Assembly (NCBI GenBank): GCA_963828755.1 | Contig: CAWHFY010000017.1 | Coordinates: forward strand, 186,001-250,000 | Source of the DNA: WHSW01 sp963828755 | GTDB taxonomy: Bacteria > Actinomycetota > Thermoleophilia > Solirubrobacterales > 70-9 | Reading direction: 5' to 3' | Length of the DNA stretch: 64,000 bases | In this document: positions 1 through 8,247 of the stretch, piece by piece | Layout of the letters: each line of letters starts with the position of its first letter | How positions within the stretch are numbered: position 1 is the first letter of the stretch | Program-made: the position numbers and the translations under genes | The notes under the pieces: model-generated | The model's input: only the letters and a program-made list of their open reading frames with translations | Told to the model about the DNA's origin: nothing | The model's database searches: none

Positions 1-1
1 C

Positions 2-982
2 CTCGAGCTGGTGCGCCTCTACGAGGAGGCCGCCTCGCTGTACATGCACACCGGCGACAACATGCTCGCGATCTACGCCTCCGAGAAGGCGCTGCGCCTC
101 GCCGAGCGCCTCGGCGAGGCGGCCGCGGCGAGCCGCGCGCACGGGATCTTCGGCCGCGTCTTCGGCCGCATCGGCGACTCCGAGCGGGCGCGCGAGAACC
201 TCGAGCGCTCGGTCGAGCTGGCGCGCGAGACCGACCCCGCGGAGGCGGTTCGGGCGCTGCTCGCGCTCGGCTACCACCTCGAGATCTCCGAGGCCGACTA
301 CGAGGGCGCGAGCGGCGCCTACGGCGAGGCGCTGGCGATCGCGCTGCGGACCGGCGACCTGCCGTCACAGGTCGAGCTGCACGCCTCGCTGGCCCAGGTC
401 GCGGCGTACCGCGGCGAGTGGGAGACGGCAGCCGCGGAGGTCGACGCCTCGCAGACGCTCGCTGAGCGCGAGGGCCTGAGCGGCAAGCTCTGCTTCCCGT
501 ACTCGATGCGCGGCGTCCTGCTCGCCCACGAGGGCGACCTCAACGGCGCGGTTGATCTGCTCCGGCGAGCCGCCGAGTCGGCCGAGCAAGTCGGCCGCTC
601 GGAGGTCGTGTTCGAGTCGCTGCACGCGCTCGGCAGCGCGCTGCGCGAGCGCGGCGATCACGCCGACTCCGACCAGGCGCTGGCGCGGGCGCTCGACCTC
701 TGCGAGCGCGCCGGCCTGGTCGCCCAGTCGGTCGAGGCGACCGCGGCGCGAGCGGTCAACCTCGCGGCCTGGGGCAAGCTCGACCAGGCGCGCGAGACGG
801 CCGACGAAGCCGCCGGCCTCGCCGAGCGGCTGCGCTACCCGGTCGGCGTGGCCGCGAGCCTCGAGGCGCGCGGGGCCGCCGACGAGCGATGCCGCGCTAC
901 TCGAGCAGGCGCGCGAGGCCTGGGACGCGCTCGGCCGCCCGCGCGACGCCGAGCGCTGCGACGCCTACCTGCGATCCGCTAG
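2..982 (+). CDS. TPR-repeat protein, C-terminal part, frameshifted
   Basis: The reading frame is already open at base 2, so the start lies outside the window. The protein is a run of antiparallel helical pairs with alternating Ala, Leu and Glu typical of tetratricopeptide repeats, for example DNMLAIYASEKALRLAERLG and later GDHADSDQALARALDLCERAG. Such arrays form the C-terminal half of bacterial AAA-ATPase or LuxR-type regulators, but no catalytic or DNA-binding part is visible here. Near base 888 the sense passes to another frame, which continues with DAALLEQAREAWDALGRPRD, a normal last TPR helix. The TAG at 980 therefore probably follows a one-base assembly or mutational shift. The partner protein is unknown. 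Confidence 0.65.
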   Translation, partial: LELVRLYEEAASLYMHTGDNMLAIYASEKALRLAERLGEAAAASRAHGIFGRVFGRIGDSERARENLERSVELARETDPAEAVRALLALGYHLEISEADYEGASGAYGEALAIALRTGDLPSQVELHASLAQVAAYRGEWETAAAEVDASQTLAEREGLSGKLCFPYSMRGVLLAHEGDLNGAVDLLRRAAESAEQVGRSEVVFESLHALGSALRERGDHADSDQALARALDLCERAGLVAQSVEATAARAVNLAAWGKLDQARETADEAAGLAERLRYPVGVAASLEARGAADERCRATRAGARGLGRARPPARRRALRRLPAIR

Positions 983-1010
983 CGCGCGAGCGACGAACGG
1001 CGAGCACGCG

Positions 1011-1520
1011 CTAGGCCAGCCCTTCCTTCTCGTACTCGCGGAGGAAGCCCTCGAACAGGCGCTTGTGCCCCTGCTCGTCGCGGAGGATCGCGATCACCAT
1101 GTCCTGGGTGACCGGGTCGATCCCATCGGTCTCCTCGACGATCCGGCTGTAGTACTCGATCGCGCCCTGCTCGGCCTCGATCACGCCCTTGATCACGTGG
1201 ACGATGTCGACCTGGTCGCCGGGCGGCTGGAGGTAGCTCTGCTCGGCGGTGAAGTCCTCGGAGCCGGGGACGACCCCGTAGAGCTCCTTGATCCGGGCCG
1301 CGAACTGCTGCGCGTGGCCGAGCTCCTCCTGGATGTCGGCTTCCAGCGACTCGCGGATCTCCATCGCGCGGACGCCGTCCGGGTTGGTCGAGTTGGAGAT
1401 GTAGCTCATCACCGTCTCGATCTCCATCCAGTACGCCTTCGTCAGCAGCTCGATCACGCGCTCGCGCTGTTCGCTGTGGTCGGCCGCCATGATGTCCATG
1501 CTCGAGGTGGACGCGCTCAT
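1011..1520 (-). CDS. ferritin-like protein (bacterioferritin/Dps superfamily)
   Basis: A 169-residue all-helical protein. Carboxylate and His residues sit in the ferritin pattern: EIETVMSYI in helix A, ESLEADIQEELGHAQ in helix B, EAEQGAIEYYSRI in helix C and ILRDEQGHKRLFEGFL in helix D, giving two E..ExxH half-sites for a di-iron centre. It probably stores or detoxifies iron in the cytosol. The ATG at 1520 is chosen because AAGGAG lies 9 bases upstream; the open frame runs on to 2726 only as a shadow of the next gene. It follows the PucR-type gene on the same strand at 48 bases distance. Confidence 0.85.
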   Translation of the reverse strand: MSASTSSMDIMAADHSEQRERVIELLTKAYWMEIETVMSYISNSTNPDGVRAMEIRESLEADIQEELGHAQQFAARIKELYGVVPGSEDFTAEQSYLQPPGDQVDIVHVIKGVIEAEQGAIEYYSRIVEETDGIDPVTQDMVIAILRDEQGHKRLFEGFLREYEKEGLA

Positions 1521-1567
1521 CTCGTTCAGCTCCTTAGCTCGGGTTGCCTGGAGGTTTCCCGCTTCAG

Positions 1568-2755
1568 TTACGCCGAAACCGGGCTTCTCAACGCTAGCGC
1601 GAGCTCGAACCGGACCTCGGGATCGGTGAGCTGGTCGCCGAATAGGTCGCGCAGACGGGCGAGGCGGTAGCGGACGGTCTGCGGGTGGACGTGGAGCTCG
1701 GCGGCGACCCGGGCGACCTCGCCCTGGTGATCGAGCCACGACCGCAGGGTGGCAGCGAGGCGGGCGCGCGAGGCGGCGGTCTCGCCGTCGAGCGGGGCCA
1801 GGCGCCTGCGGGCGAGCTCCGCCAGGGTGCGCTCGTCGCCATGGGCGACCAGGGCGGCGAGGTGGTCGTCGGCGAGCGTGAACCCGGCCGCGTCGACGAC
1901 GCCGGCCTCGATCAACCGCAGGACCGCCTGGGCTCGCTCGGCGCTGCGGGCGGCGCCGGCGGGCTCGACCGCCGGGCCGAGCACCGCGACGAGCGCCCGG
2001 CTCGCCCGCGCGAGCGCCGTTGCGAGGCCGGGGGCGTCGGGGTCGGCGATCAGGGCGAGGCCCGGCCCGCCGTCGTCGCCGGGCTCGGCGATCAGCGTCC
2101 CGGCGGGCAGGCGGGGGAGCAGGCGCCGGCCACCGGTCGACCAGGCGAGCGCCGCCAGGCGGGCCGGGGCCTCCCAGCCGGCCTCCGCGGCGGTCGTCGC
2201 GATCAGCGCCTCGTCGCTCGCCGGGTCGAGCAGCAGGAGCGCGAGGCGCCGCCGCTGGCGCTCGCGCTCGCCGGCGGCGGCCGACTGCGCCTGCGCGTAG
2301 CCCTCGGCCGAGAGCGCCGAGAGCTCGTCGATGTAGGCGAACACCGCCTCGGCGAGCAGCGCCAGGGTGCGCCGGTCGACGCCGCCGTCGACCGCAATCG
2401 CTGAGACCCGCCGCCACGAGACGCGGGCGCCCAGCCGGTAGGCGGAGAGCAGCGCGTCGAGCGAGCGGCGCTCCGTGTACTCGCCGCGCCCGAGCGCCCG
2501 GTACACCGCGTCGGTGCGGGTGCGGTCGAGCTCCGGATCGGCGACCAGGTCGGCAAACTGGGCCAGGGCCTCCTCCACGCCGCCCCGGATCCCGGTGCCG
2601 AAGCGGCCGCGCAGCGGCCGCCGGTAGGCGGGGACGCGCTCGCGGATCGCCGCGATCACCTCGTCGCTCAGCGCCGGCACGTGGGGGCGAATCAGCGCCC
2701 CGATTCGGGGCGGGATCGCTCTCCACGGCTCGTCGAGCGGCATTTCTTGTGCCAT
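1568..2755 (-). CDS. PucR/CdaR-family transcriptional regulator
   Basis: A 395-residue protein whose last 60 residues form the PucR-type helix-turn-helix: SWLDHQGEVARVAAELHVHP followed by QTVRYRLARLRDLFG. The rest is a helical sensory part with a long Ala/Arg-rich middle, as in the PucR family, whose members control purine, sugar-acid or amino-acid catabolism. No ligand can be read from the sequence. The ATG at 2755 is preferred over the GTG at 2761 because TTAGGA lies about 12 bases upstream of it. It is divergent from the desaturase gene and may act on that shared promoter region. Confidence 0.8.
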   Translation of the reverse strand: MAQEMPLDEPWRAIPPRIGALIRPHVPALSDEVIAAIRERVPAYRRPLRGRFGTGIRGGVEEALAQFADLVADPELDRTRTDAVYRALGRGEYTERRSLDALLSAYRLGARVSWRRVSAIAVDGGVDRRTLALLAEAVFAYIDELSALSAEGYAQAQSAAAGERERQRRRLALLLLDPASDEALIATTAAEAGWEAPARLAALAWSTGGRRLLPRLPAGTLIAEPGDDGGPGLALIADPDAPGLATALARASRALVAVLGPAVEPAGAARSAERAQAVLRLIEAGVVDAAGFTLADDHLAALVAHGDERTLAELARRRLAPLDGETAASRARLAATLRSWLDHQGEVARVAAELHVHPQTVRYRLARLRDLFGDQLTDPEVRFELALALRSPVSA

Positions 2756-2830
2756 CTGCACATAATCCTAACCATCAGACGTGGTCAGGAGGGAAGAAAC
2801 TGTGCGCATCTGCGCCGTAGCTTCCCGAGC

Positions 2831-3757
2831 ATGAGCCGAGCCCAGCGCTATACGAACATGGCCGCCGTCGTCGTCCCGTTCGTCGCCTTCCTGGCGGCGA
2901 TCGTGCTCCTCTGGAACCGCGCCGTCGGCTGGACCGACCTCGTGATCCTCCTCGGGATGTACCTGGTCACCGCGCTCGGGATCACGATCGGGTACCACCG
3001 CCTGCTCACCCACCGCGCCTTCCAGACTCACAAGCCGATCGAGTACGCGCTCGCCGCCGCCGGCTCGATGGCGGTCCAGGGGCCGGTGATCGACTGGGTC
3101 GCAGACCACCGCAAGCACCACGCGCACACCGACGAGGAGGGCGACCCGCACTCGCCGCACGTCGGCCATGGCTCCGGCCTCGCCGGGCTCTGGCACGCCC
3201 ACGTCGGCTGGCTGTTCGACGCCAACGGCCAGGCCGACCGGCGCAAGTACGCCCCCGACCTGATGGACGACCGCGGCATGAGGCTGCTCAACCGCCGCTT
3301 CCTCTCGCTGGTCGTGCTCTCGCTCGGGCTCCCGGCGACGCTCGGGTTCGTGCTGACCGGGACGGCCGCCGGCGCCCTCACGGGGCTGCTCTGGGGCGGC
3401 CTCGTGCGGATCTTCTTCGTCCACCACATCACGTGGTCGATCAACTCGATCTGCCACTACCACGGCAGTCGCCGGTTCGCGACCGAGGACCGCTCGACCA
3501 ACGTCTGGTGGCTGTCGGTCGCATCGCTCGGCGAGGCCTGGCACCACAACCACCACGCCTTTCCGCGCTCCGCCGTCCACGGCCTGCGCCGCTGGGAGCT
3601 GGACCCGTCGGGGGCGATCATCGGCGCGATGCAGAAGGTCGGCCTGGCGTGGAACGTCGTGAGGATCTCCCCGGAGCGCCAGCAGCAACGGCTGGCGAGT
3701 AGCGCTCGTCGCTCGTCGCTCGTCGGTGGCGGCGCGCACATCGAACACGTCGCCTGA
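2831..3757 (+). CDS. acyl-CoA/acyl-lipid desaturase (delta-9 type)
   Basis: An integral-membrane fatty-acid desaturase of 308 residues. The three histidine boxes that hold the di-iron centre are complete: HRLLTH near residue 55, HRKHH near 92 and HHNHH near 239. Hydrophobic segments before box 1 and between boxes 2 and 3 match the four-helix fold. It introduces a cis double bond into saturated acyl chains, adjusting membrane fluidity. The ATG at 2831 is used because upstream sequence in frame is not membrane-protein-like. The last 25 residues are encoded by short CGCTCGT repeats and look like an added tail. Confidence 0.88.
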   Translation: MSRAQRYTNMAAVVVPFVAFLAAIVLLWNRAVGWTDLVILLGMYLVTALGITIGYHRLLTHRAFQTHKPIEYALAAAGSMAVQGPVIDWVADHRKHHAHTDEEGDPHSPHVGHGSGLAGLWHAHVGWLFDANGQADRRKYAPDLMDDRGMRLLNRRFLSLVVLSLGLPATLGFVLTGTAAGALTGLLWGGLVRIFFVHHITWSINSICHYHGSRRFATEDRSTNVWWLSVASLGEAWHHNHHAFPRSAVHGLRRWELDPSGAIIGAMQKVGLAWNVVRISPERQQQRLASSARRSSLVGGGAHIEHVA

Positions 3758-3813
3758 GCCCGAACAACGAACAACGGGCGGCGAGCGGCGAACGCCGAAC
3801 ATAGAATGCCCCC

Positions 3814-4272
3814 GTGCAGACTTGGATCCTCACCGGTGACCTGACCAACTTCCGGATCAACGTCGAGCGCGGGTTCGATCCGATCGGGTTCAAGGAGCGG
3901 CGGCGAAACCAGGCGCTCGAGTTCGAGCCGGGTGACGAGGTCGTGTTCTACGTCACCGGGGTGCAGGCGTTCGGTGGGATCGCCCGAGTGCGCTCGGAGA
4001 TGTTCGAGGACCGCACCCCGATCTGGCCGCAGGGCAAGAAGAAGCGTCCGGAGGACTACCCGTGGCGGGTCGAGGGCGAGCCGGTCGCGGTCCTCGAAGA
4101 GGAGCAGTTCATCCCGGCCGCGTCGCTGATCAGCGAGCTCGAGCACCTGCGCAAGTGGCCGGCCGAGCACTGGCACCTCGGCTTTCAGGGCCAGCTGCGC
4201 ACCGTCTCCGAGCACGACGCCGAGCTCCTGCGCAGCCGGATCGCGGGCGCGCTCGCCGGCGCCGGCGGGTGA
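3814..4272 (+). CDS. EVE-domain protein
   Basis: A 152-residue protein made of one EVE (PUA-like) domain: WILTGDLTNFRINVE at the start, GDEVVFYVTGVQAFGGIARV in the middle and LRKWPAEHWHLGFQGQLRTV near the end. EVE domains bind modified bases or RNA; the target of this one is unknown. The start is a GTG at 3814. The stop overlaps the start of the next gene by 4 bases (GTGA), so the two are translationally coupled. Confidence 0.8.
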   Translation: MQTWILTGDLTNFRINVERGFDPIGFKERRRNQALEFEPGDEVVFYVTGVQAFGGIARVRSEMFEDRTPIWPQGKKKRPEDYPWRVEGEPVAVLEEEQFIPAASLISELEHLRKWPAEHWHLGFQGQLRTVSEHDAELLRSRIAGALAGAGG

Positions 4273-4649
4273 TCCACCAGCGCCACTTCACGCTCGTGGA
4301 GGCGCAGCAACTGCTGCCGCAGGTCGAGCCCATGGTGCGCAAGCTGCACGACGCCGGCGCCCGGCTCAGCGACGCCGAGCTGCACGAGCTGCTCTCGGAC
4401 GCGGCCCCCGGCAACGGCGGCGGTGAGCCGGGGCGCGCCGTCGGCGAGGCCTTCGTCGAGCTGCGATCGCTGCTCGCCGAGCTGCAGGGGCGAGGGATCG
4501 TCGTTCGCGACGTCAGCCGCGGGCTGATCGACTTCCCGTCGATCCGCGAGGATCGCGAGATCTATCTGTGCTGGGAGCTCGGCGAGGCCGAGATCGCCTA
4601 CTGGCACGAGCTCGACACGGGCTATGGCGGCCGCCGGCCGCTCGACTGA
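4269..4649 (+). CDS. DUF2203 family protein
   Basis: A 126-residue protein beginning HFTLVEAQQLLPQVEPMV and ending with a conserved IYLCWELGEAEIAYWHELD segment, the two hallmarks of DUF2203. It is helical at the N terminus and has no membrane span. The function of the family is not known. The GTG at 4269 overlaps the stop of the EVE gene (GTGA), which sets the start. A 26-base overlap with the following membrane-protein gene suggests a three-gene operon. Confidence 0.75.
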   Translation: MIHQRHFTLVEAQQLLPQVEPMVRKLHDAGARLSDAELHELLSDAAPGNGGGEPGRAVGEAFVELRSLLAELQGRGIVVRDVSRGLIDFPSIREDREIYLCWELGEAEIAYWHELDTGYGGRRPLD

Positions 4650-5070
4650 ACCGCGGCGCCGGCCGCTCTCGCCCGCCGAGCGGGTCGCCGCGGGCGGCGC
4701 GATCGCGGTCGTCGCGAGCATGCTGTTGCCCTGGTACGGGATCCCGTTCGGCGACGGGCTCTCGGTCACCGGCCTCGACGCGTTCGGGTTCGCCGCCGCG
4801 GCACTGCTGGTGACGGTCGCGGCGGCCGTGCTGCTGATCGCACGCGAGGCATTGGGGCGGACGCTCCCGCGGCCGCTGCGCGCCGCCGAGCTGATCGTCG
4901 TGGCCGGCGCCTGGGGGGCGCTGCTCTGCGTCTACCTGGTCTTCGATCGCCCCGACGAGCTCGGCGGCAGCTTCGACGTGAGCCCGCGCCTCGGCGTCTT
5001 CGTCGCGCTCGGCGGCTGCATCGCGATCGGCCTCGGCGGCATGCGGATGCGGGTCGAGCGCGAAGGCTGA
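4624..5070 (+). CDS. small four-span membrane protein, unknown function
   Basis: A 148-residue protein with an Arg-rich cytosolic N terminus and four hydrophobic segments (roughly residues 21-40, 52-74, 85-104 and 122-140). The WYGIPFGDGLSVTGLDAFGF loop between spans 1 and 2 resembles a loop seen in many uncharacterised actinobacterial membrane proteins. It starts inside the DUF2203 gene and is the last gene before a strong hairpin terminator. No family was recognised. Confidence 0.6.
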   Translation: MAAAGRSTEPRRRPLSPAERVAAGGAIAVVASMLLPWYGIPFGDGLSVTGLDAFGFAAAALLVTVAAAVLLIAREALGRTLPRPLRAAELIVVAGAWGALLCVYLVFDRPDELGGSFDVSPRLGVFVALGGCIAIGLGGMRMRVEREG

Positions 5071-5081
5071 GCCGAAACAGC

Positions 5082-5110
5082 GGACGGGGCGCCCGCCCGG
5101 CGCCCCGTCC
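5082..5110 (+). terminator. hairpin terminator after the EVE/DUF2203 operon
   Basis: A perfect 12-bp stem, GGACGGGGCGCC pairing with GGCGCCCCGTCC around a 5-base loop, lies 12 bases after the stop at 5070 and is followed by TTGT. The U-run is short, as is common in GC-rich actinobacteria. Confidence 0.65.
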
Positions 5111-5117
5111 TTGTCAC

Positions 5118-5168
5118 ATGGGAGGTGTGCTCTACGTTCCGCCTCCGCGAGGCGGGATGGTGTCCCAT
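5118..5168. other. nested stem-loop of unknown role
   Basis: ATGGGA at 5118-5123 pairs with TCCCAT at 5163-5168 and encloses a perfect hairpin, CCGCCTC-CGC-GAGGCGG (5139-5155), leaving an asymmetric internal loop with GGTGTGCTCTACGTT on the left. There is no gene here. The shape suggests a structured RNA on one strand, but no known family was recognised. Confidence 0.3.
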
Positions 5169-5242
5169 CAATCGGCGCTCGTGCGCTCGGGCTTGAACCC
5201 CGCAACGCGGCGAGCGGCCAACCGGCGACCGGCGGGCCCGCC

Positions 5243-5440
5243 CAAAAGAGAGCCGGAGCGCCGTCCTGGCGCTCCGGCTCTGGCATCGGAGGTGCCCCCG
5301 CGGAAGGCCTTGCGGCCACCAGTGGGGTACATATGGGGTTATGGGGTGCAGTTGGAGCGGTGACCCGCTGGGGGCGCGCCTCTCCGGTCCTGCCATCGGC
5401 AAGTACCCAGGGCCCCGATAGCTCACTCCAGCCGACTGGA
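5243..5440 (-). ncRNA. candidate structured small RNA or long 3' UTR with C-rich loop
   Basis: On the minus strand this gene-free stretch can fold: GGCA and CGGA near 5390 pair with TCCG and TGCC near 5285, GCCCCC pairs with GGGGGC inside that, and two small hairpins (AGCGG-GTCA-CCGCT and GGCC-GCAA-GGCC) flank an open loop carrying ACCCCATAACCCCATATG and then TACCCCA. It ends at a strong terminator with a T-run. It could be an independent RNA with exposed C-tracts, reminiscent of actinobacterial C-rich-loop RNAs, or the 3' tail of the NUDIX gene. The 5' end is not defined, because no convincing promoter was found. Confidence 0.4.
5244..5281 (-). terminator. intrinsic terminator, minus strand
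   Basis: A perfect 14-bp stem (AGAGCCGGAGCGCC with GGCGCTCCGGCTCT, 5-base loop) is followed on the minus strand by TCTTTT. It ends transcripts coming from the NUDIX gene or from the candidate small RNA. Confidence 0.7.
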
Positions 5441-5459
5441 CGTTTGTTCTACCGTTCGA

Positions 5460-5860
5460 TCAGGTTCGCGCGACGACCGAACGGACGAGATCGCGGTCGT
5501 GCTCGTAATCGAGCAGCTCGAGCGCCTCGCGGCGCTCAGCCAGCGCAGCTCGTCGACCTCGTCGTTGGGCTCGAACCCGCCCTCGAACGGGCGCATGAGC
5601 CACCAGCGCACCAGCTTGTCGCGGCCCTTGCGATCGCGGTAGCGGGCCGACTCGAGCTCGTCGCCGAGCTCGCAGCGCAGCCCGGTCTCCTCCTCGACCT
5701 CGCGCAGCGCCGCGTCCTCCCACCGCTCGCCGGATTCGAGCTTGCCCTTGGGCAGCGACCAGTCGTCGTAGCGGGGCCGGTGCACGACGACCAGCTCGAG
5801 CGGCTCGCCGTCGCCGCGGACGACCACCCCGCCGGCCGCCTCGACCGTGGCGGCGTTCAT
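5460..5860 (-). CDS. NUDIX hydrolase (MutT-like), frameshifted near its end
   Basis: The NUDIX box is intact: GKLESGERWEDAALREVEEE followed by TGL, with the catalytic REVEEE helix. The start region EAAGGVVVRGDGEPLELVVV is typical of MutT-like or diadenosine-polyphosphate hydrolases that cleave nucleoside diphosphates linked to another moiety. Near 5535 the frame breaks; the expected C terminus REALELLDYEHDRDLVRSV is found in the next frame and stops at 5460. One base is probably missing from the sequence. The ATG at 5860 overlaps the stop of the threonine dehydratase gene (ATGA), so the two are cotranscribed. Confidence 0.75.
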
Positions 5861-7045
5861 CCGCGCTCCGGCTCGGCCGCGAAGCCGAGCTCGCGAACCG
5901 CGCCGAGGACACGCTCCCCATGCTCGGCGCCATCGGTCTGCAGCACGAGCCGGATGCCCGTCTCGCGAACGTGCAGGTCGACGCCCTCGCGGATGTGGAC
6001 GACGTCGAGCACGTTCGCGCCGGCATCGGCGACCGACTCGAGCAGCCGAGCGAGCTCCCCCGGCTGATCGGAGACGACGGTCGAGACGACCAGGCGCCGC
6101 CCGGCCGCCGTTTCGCCCATGCGGATGCACTCGGTCAGCCGGGTCGCGTCGACGTTGCCGCCGGAGAGCACCGCGCAGACGCTCCCGGCCCCGGGGCTCA
6201 CCCGCCCGGCGAGCAGCGCGGCCACCGCGGCGGCGCCGGCGCCCTCGACCACGAGCTTCGAGCGCTCGAGCAGCAGGACCATCGCCTCGGCGACCTCGTC
6301 GTCGGTGACCGAGACCACCTCGTCGACGTGGGCCTCGAGCAGCGGGCCGGTGATCTCGCCGGGCCGCTTGATCGCGATGCCGTCGCAGATCGTCCCGGCC
6401 GCGCGGCGCTCGGCGACCACCCCGACCACCCGCGCGCCGGGCACCCGCGCCTTGATCGCCACGGCGATGCCGGCGGCGAGCCCGCCGCCGCCGATCGGGA
6501 CGACGACCGTGCGCACGCCGGGCGCCTGCTCGGCGAGCTCGAGCCCGATCGTCCCCTGGCCCGCGATTACCGCCGGGTCGTCGAACGGCGCGATCAGCGT
6601 CCTCGACTCGCGCTCGGCGAGCTCGCGGGCGAGCGCCGCAGCGTCGTCGTACCCGCCGTCGACGAGCCTGACCTCGGCGCCATAGCCGCGCACCGCCTCC
6701 ACCTTGGCGAGCGGCGCGTCGGCGGGCATCACGACCTTCGCCTGCGCGTCGCGGCTGCGGGCCGCGACCGCGACCGCCTGCGCATGGTTGCCGGCGCTCG
6801 CGGCGACCAGCCCCGCGGGCGAGCTCGTCCGGATCGAGCGCTGCGACCTTGTTGACCGCTCCGCGGACCTTGAACGAGCCGGTGCGCTGCAGGTTCTCCG
6901 CCTTCAGCCCGACATCGGCGCCGACCCGGTTGGAGATCTCGCGCGCCGGCAGCACCGGGGTGACCCGCACGTGCGGCGCGATCGTCGCCGCGGCAGCCTC
7001 GATCGCGTCGATGCCGACCGCTTCAGTTTGCGCCCGCGGGTCCAT
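5857..7045 (-). CDS. ilvA: threonine dehydratase (ammonia-lyase), ACT-domain form, frameshifted
   Basis: A PLP fold-type II enzyme of about 396 residues. The PLP lysine lies in LQRTGSFKVRGA near residue 60, the substrate loop SAGNHAQ follows, and the PLP-phosphate glycine loop GGGGLAAG is present. The end (VVSDQPGELARLLESVADAG) is a single ACT domain, as in TdcB/IlvA-like enzymes sensitive to amino acids. The reaction is threonine to 2-oxobutanoate and ammonia, feeding isoleucine synthesis. The frame changes near 6820, just before LVAASAGNHAQ; restoring one base repairs the protein. The start is the ATG at 7045. Confidence 0.8.
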
Positions 7046-7071
7046 TCGCGCAGGCTAGCCGGGCCTGGCAC

Positions 7072-8184
7072 CTACGGCGAGACGCCCGGGGTCTCGAGCG
7101 TCCCCGTCTGCGGCGGGCGGTCGACCGGCTGCGTCAGGGACTCGCGCCGATAGTCGCGGTACTCGCGCCAGATGATCTGCAGGGTCGCGGCGGCCGGGAT
7201 CGCGAGCACGGCGCCGAGAACCCCGAAGAGCGTCGATCCGAACAGGACCGCGACCAGGACTATGAACGCCTCGACCTGAACCGCCCGCCTCTGGATCTGG
7301 GGCTGGATCAGGTAGTTCTCGATCTGCTGGTAGGCGATCGCCCAGATGATCCAGATGATCACGCCGACGGGGAAGTTGACGAACAGCATCACGATCGCGA
7401 TGAAGACCGCGGCGATCGTCGCACCGACCACGGGGATCAGGTCGAAGAAGGCGACCACGAGGGCGAGCGGACCCGCGAACGGGGCGCCGAGGATCGTCAG
7501 GACGATGAACGAGGTGACCCCGGCGACCGTCGCCTGCAGCATCGCTCCGGCGACGTAGTTGCCGATCGCGTCGGCGACATCGCGCAGCGCGCGCTCGATC
7601 CGCTCGGCGTGCCCCGGCGGTTGCGCGCGCACGAACGCCTCTGCCCACCGTGGCCCACCCCCGACCATGAAGACGCTCAGGATCAGGATCGTGACCGTCG
7701 CGAAGATCGAGTTGATCACGCCGACGCCGATGTCCTGGAGCACCCCGGCCGCGTCCCCGATCTTGCTCGGCAGGTCGTCGGCCAGGCTCTGAAGCTCGCT
7801 GGTGAAGTCGTACTTGTCGTTGAGGTCGTTGAGGGTCTGGTTGTCGTTGACGAAGTTGGTCACGTCCTGCGCGTACTGGGGAACGTTCTCGGCGAGGTTT
7901 TCGATCTGGCCGACCAGCGACGGGATGAGCAGCGCCCCGAGCCCGATCGGGATGGCGATCAACGCCAGGTAGCTGAGCGTGATCGCCAGCCCGCGCTTCA
8001 TGTGCCGCGAGAGCAGGTTCACCGGCCCCGACATCGCGACGGCGATGAACGCCGCGATCACCAGCCAGGTGAGCGGCTTCTGCAGCAGGTAGATCAGGTA
8101 GAGCGCGAGAACGACCGAGACGACGATCAGGACCGTCCTGAACACGGCCCGGCCGAGCGGGTCGCGCGGTGTCATGACCGCCAT
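7072..8184 (-). CDS. AI-2E family transporter (PerM/YhhT-like)
   Basis: A membrane protein of about 370 residues with the family pattern: two N-terminal spans, a helical extracytoplasmic domain (residues about 75-145), then five or more spans containing FFDLIPVVGATIAAVFIA and the signature QQIENYLIQPQIQRRAVQ. Members export small solutes or are Na+/H+ antiporters; the substrate here is unknown. The ATG at 8184 is one of three close candidates (8217, 8184, 8175). The C-terminal tail is short and cytosolic. Confidence 0.8.
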   Translation of the reverse strand: MAVMTPRDPLGRAVFRTVLIVVSVVLALYLIYLLQKPLTWLVIAAFIAVAMSGPVNLLSRHMKRGLAITLSYLALIAIPIGLGALLIPSLVGQIENLAENVPQYAQDVTNFVNDNQTLNDLNDKYDFTSELQSLADDLPSKIGDAAGVLQDIGVGVINSIFATVTILILSVFMVGGGPRWAEAFVRAQPPGHAERIERALRDVADAIGNYVAGAMLQATVAGVTSFIVLTILGAPFAGPLALVVAFFDLIPVVGATIAAVFIAIVMLFVNFPVGVIIWIIWAIAYQQIENYLIQPQIQRRAVQVEAFIVLVAVLFGSTLFGVLGAVLAIPAAATLQIIWREYRDYRRESLTQPVDRPPQTGTLETPGVSP

Positions 8185-8247
8185 CACCCAACCGCTATTC
8201 GGGGCGGGCGCACCCATTCCTCGCGGCGGGAGCGGCCCTGCAGCGAC

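Noticed and set aside
1011..2726. A 571-residue protein fusing a long Arg/Pro-rich part to the ferritin-like domain
   Set aside because: The extra part is the PucR-type gene read in the wrong frame; AAGGAG before the ATG at 1520 fixes the true start.
3690..3790. Short CGCTCGT and GAACAAC repeats at the end of the desaturase gene
   Set aside because: Only about three imperfect units each, consistent with slippage in GC-rich DNA; no further copies were noticed.
5185..5215. A tRNA or tmRNA suggested by a T-arm-like GGGGTTCAAGCCC on the minus strand
   Set aside because: No cloverleaf, anticodon stem or acceptor pairing could be found around it.
5320..5390. Plus-strand G-quadruplex as an independent feature
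   Set aside because: The GGGG tracts are the complement of the C-tract loop of the candidate RNA; spacing of the fourth tract is long, so it is mentioned only there.
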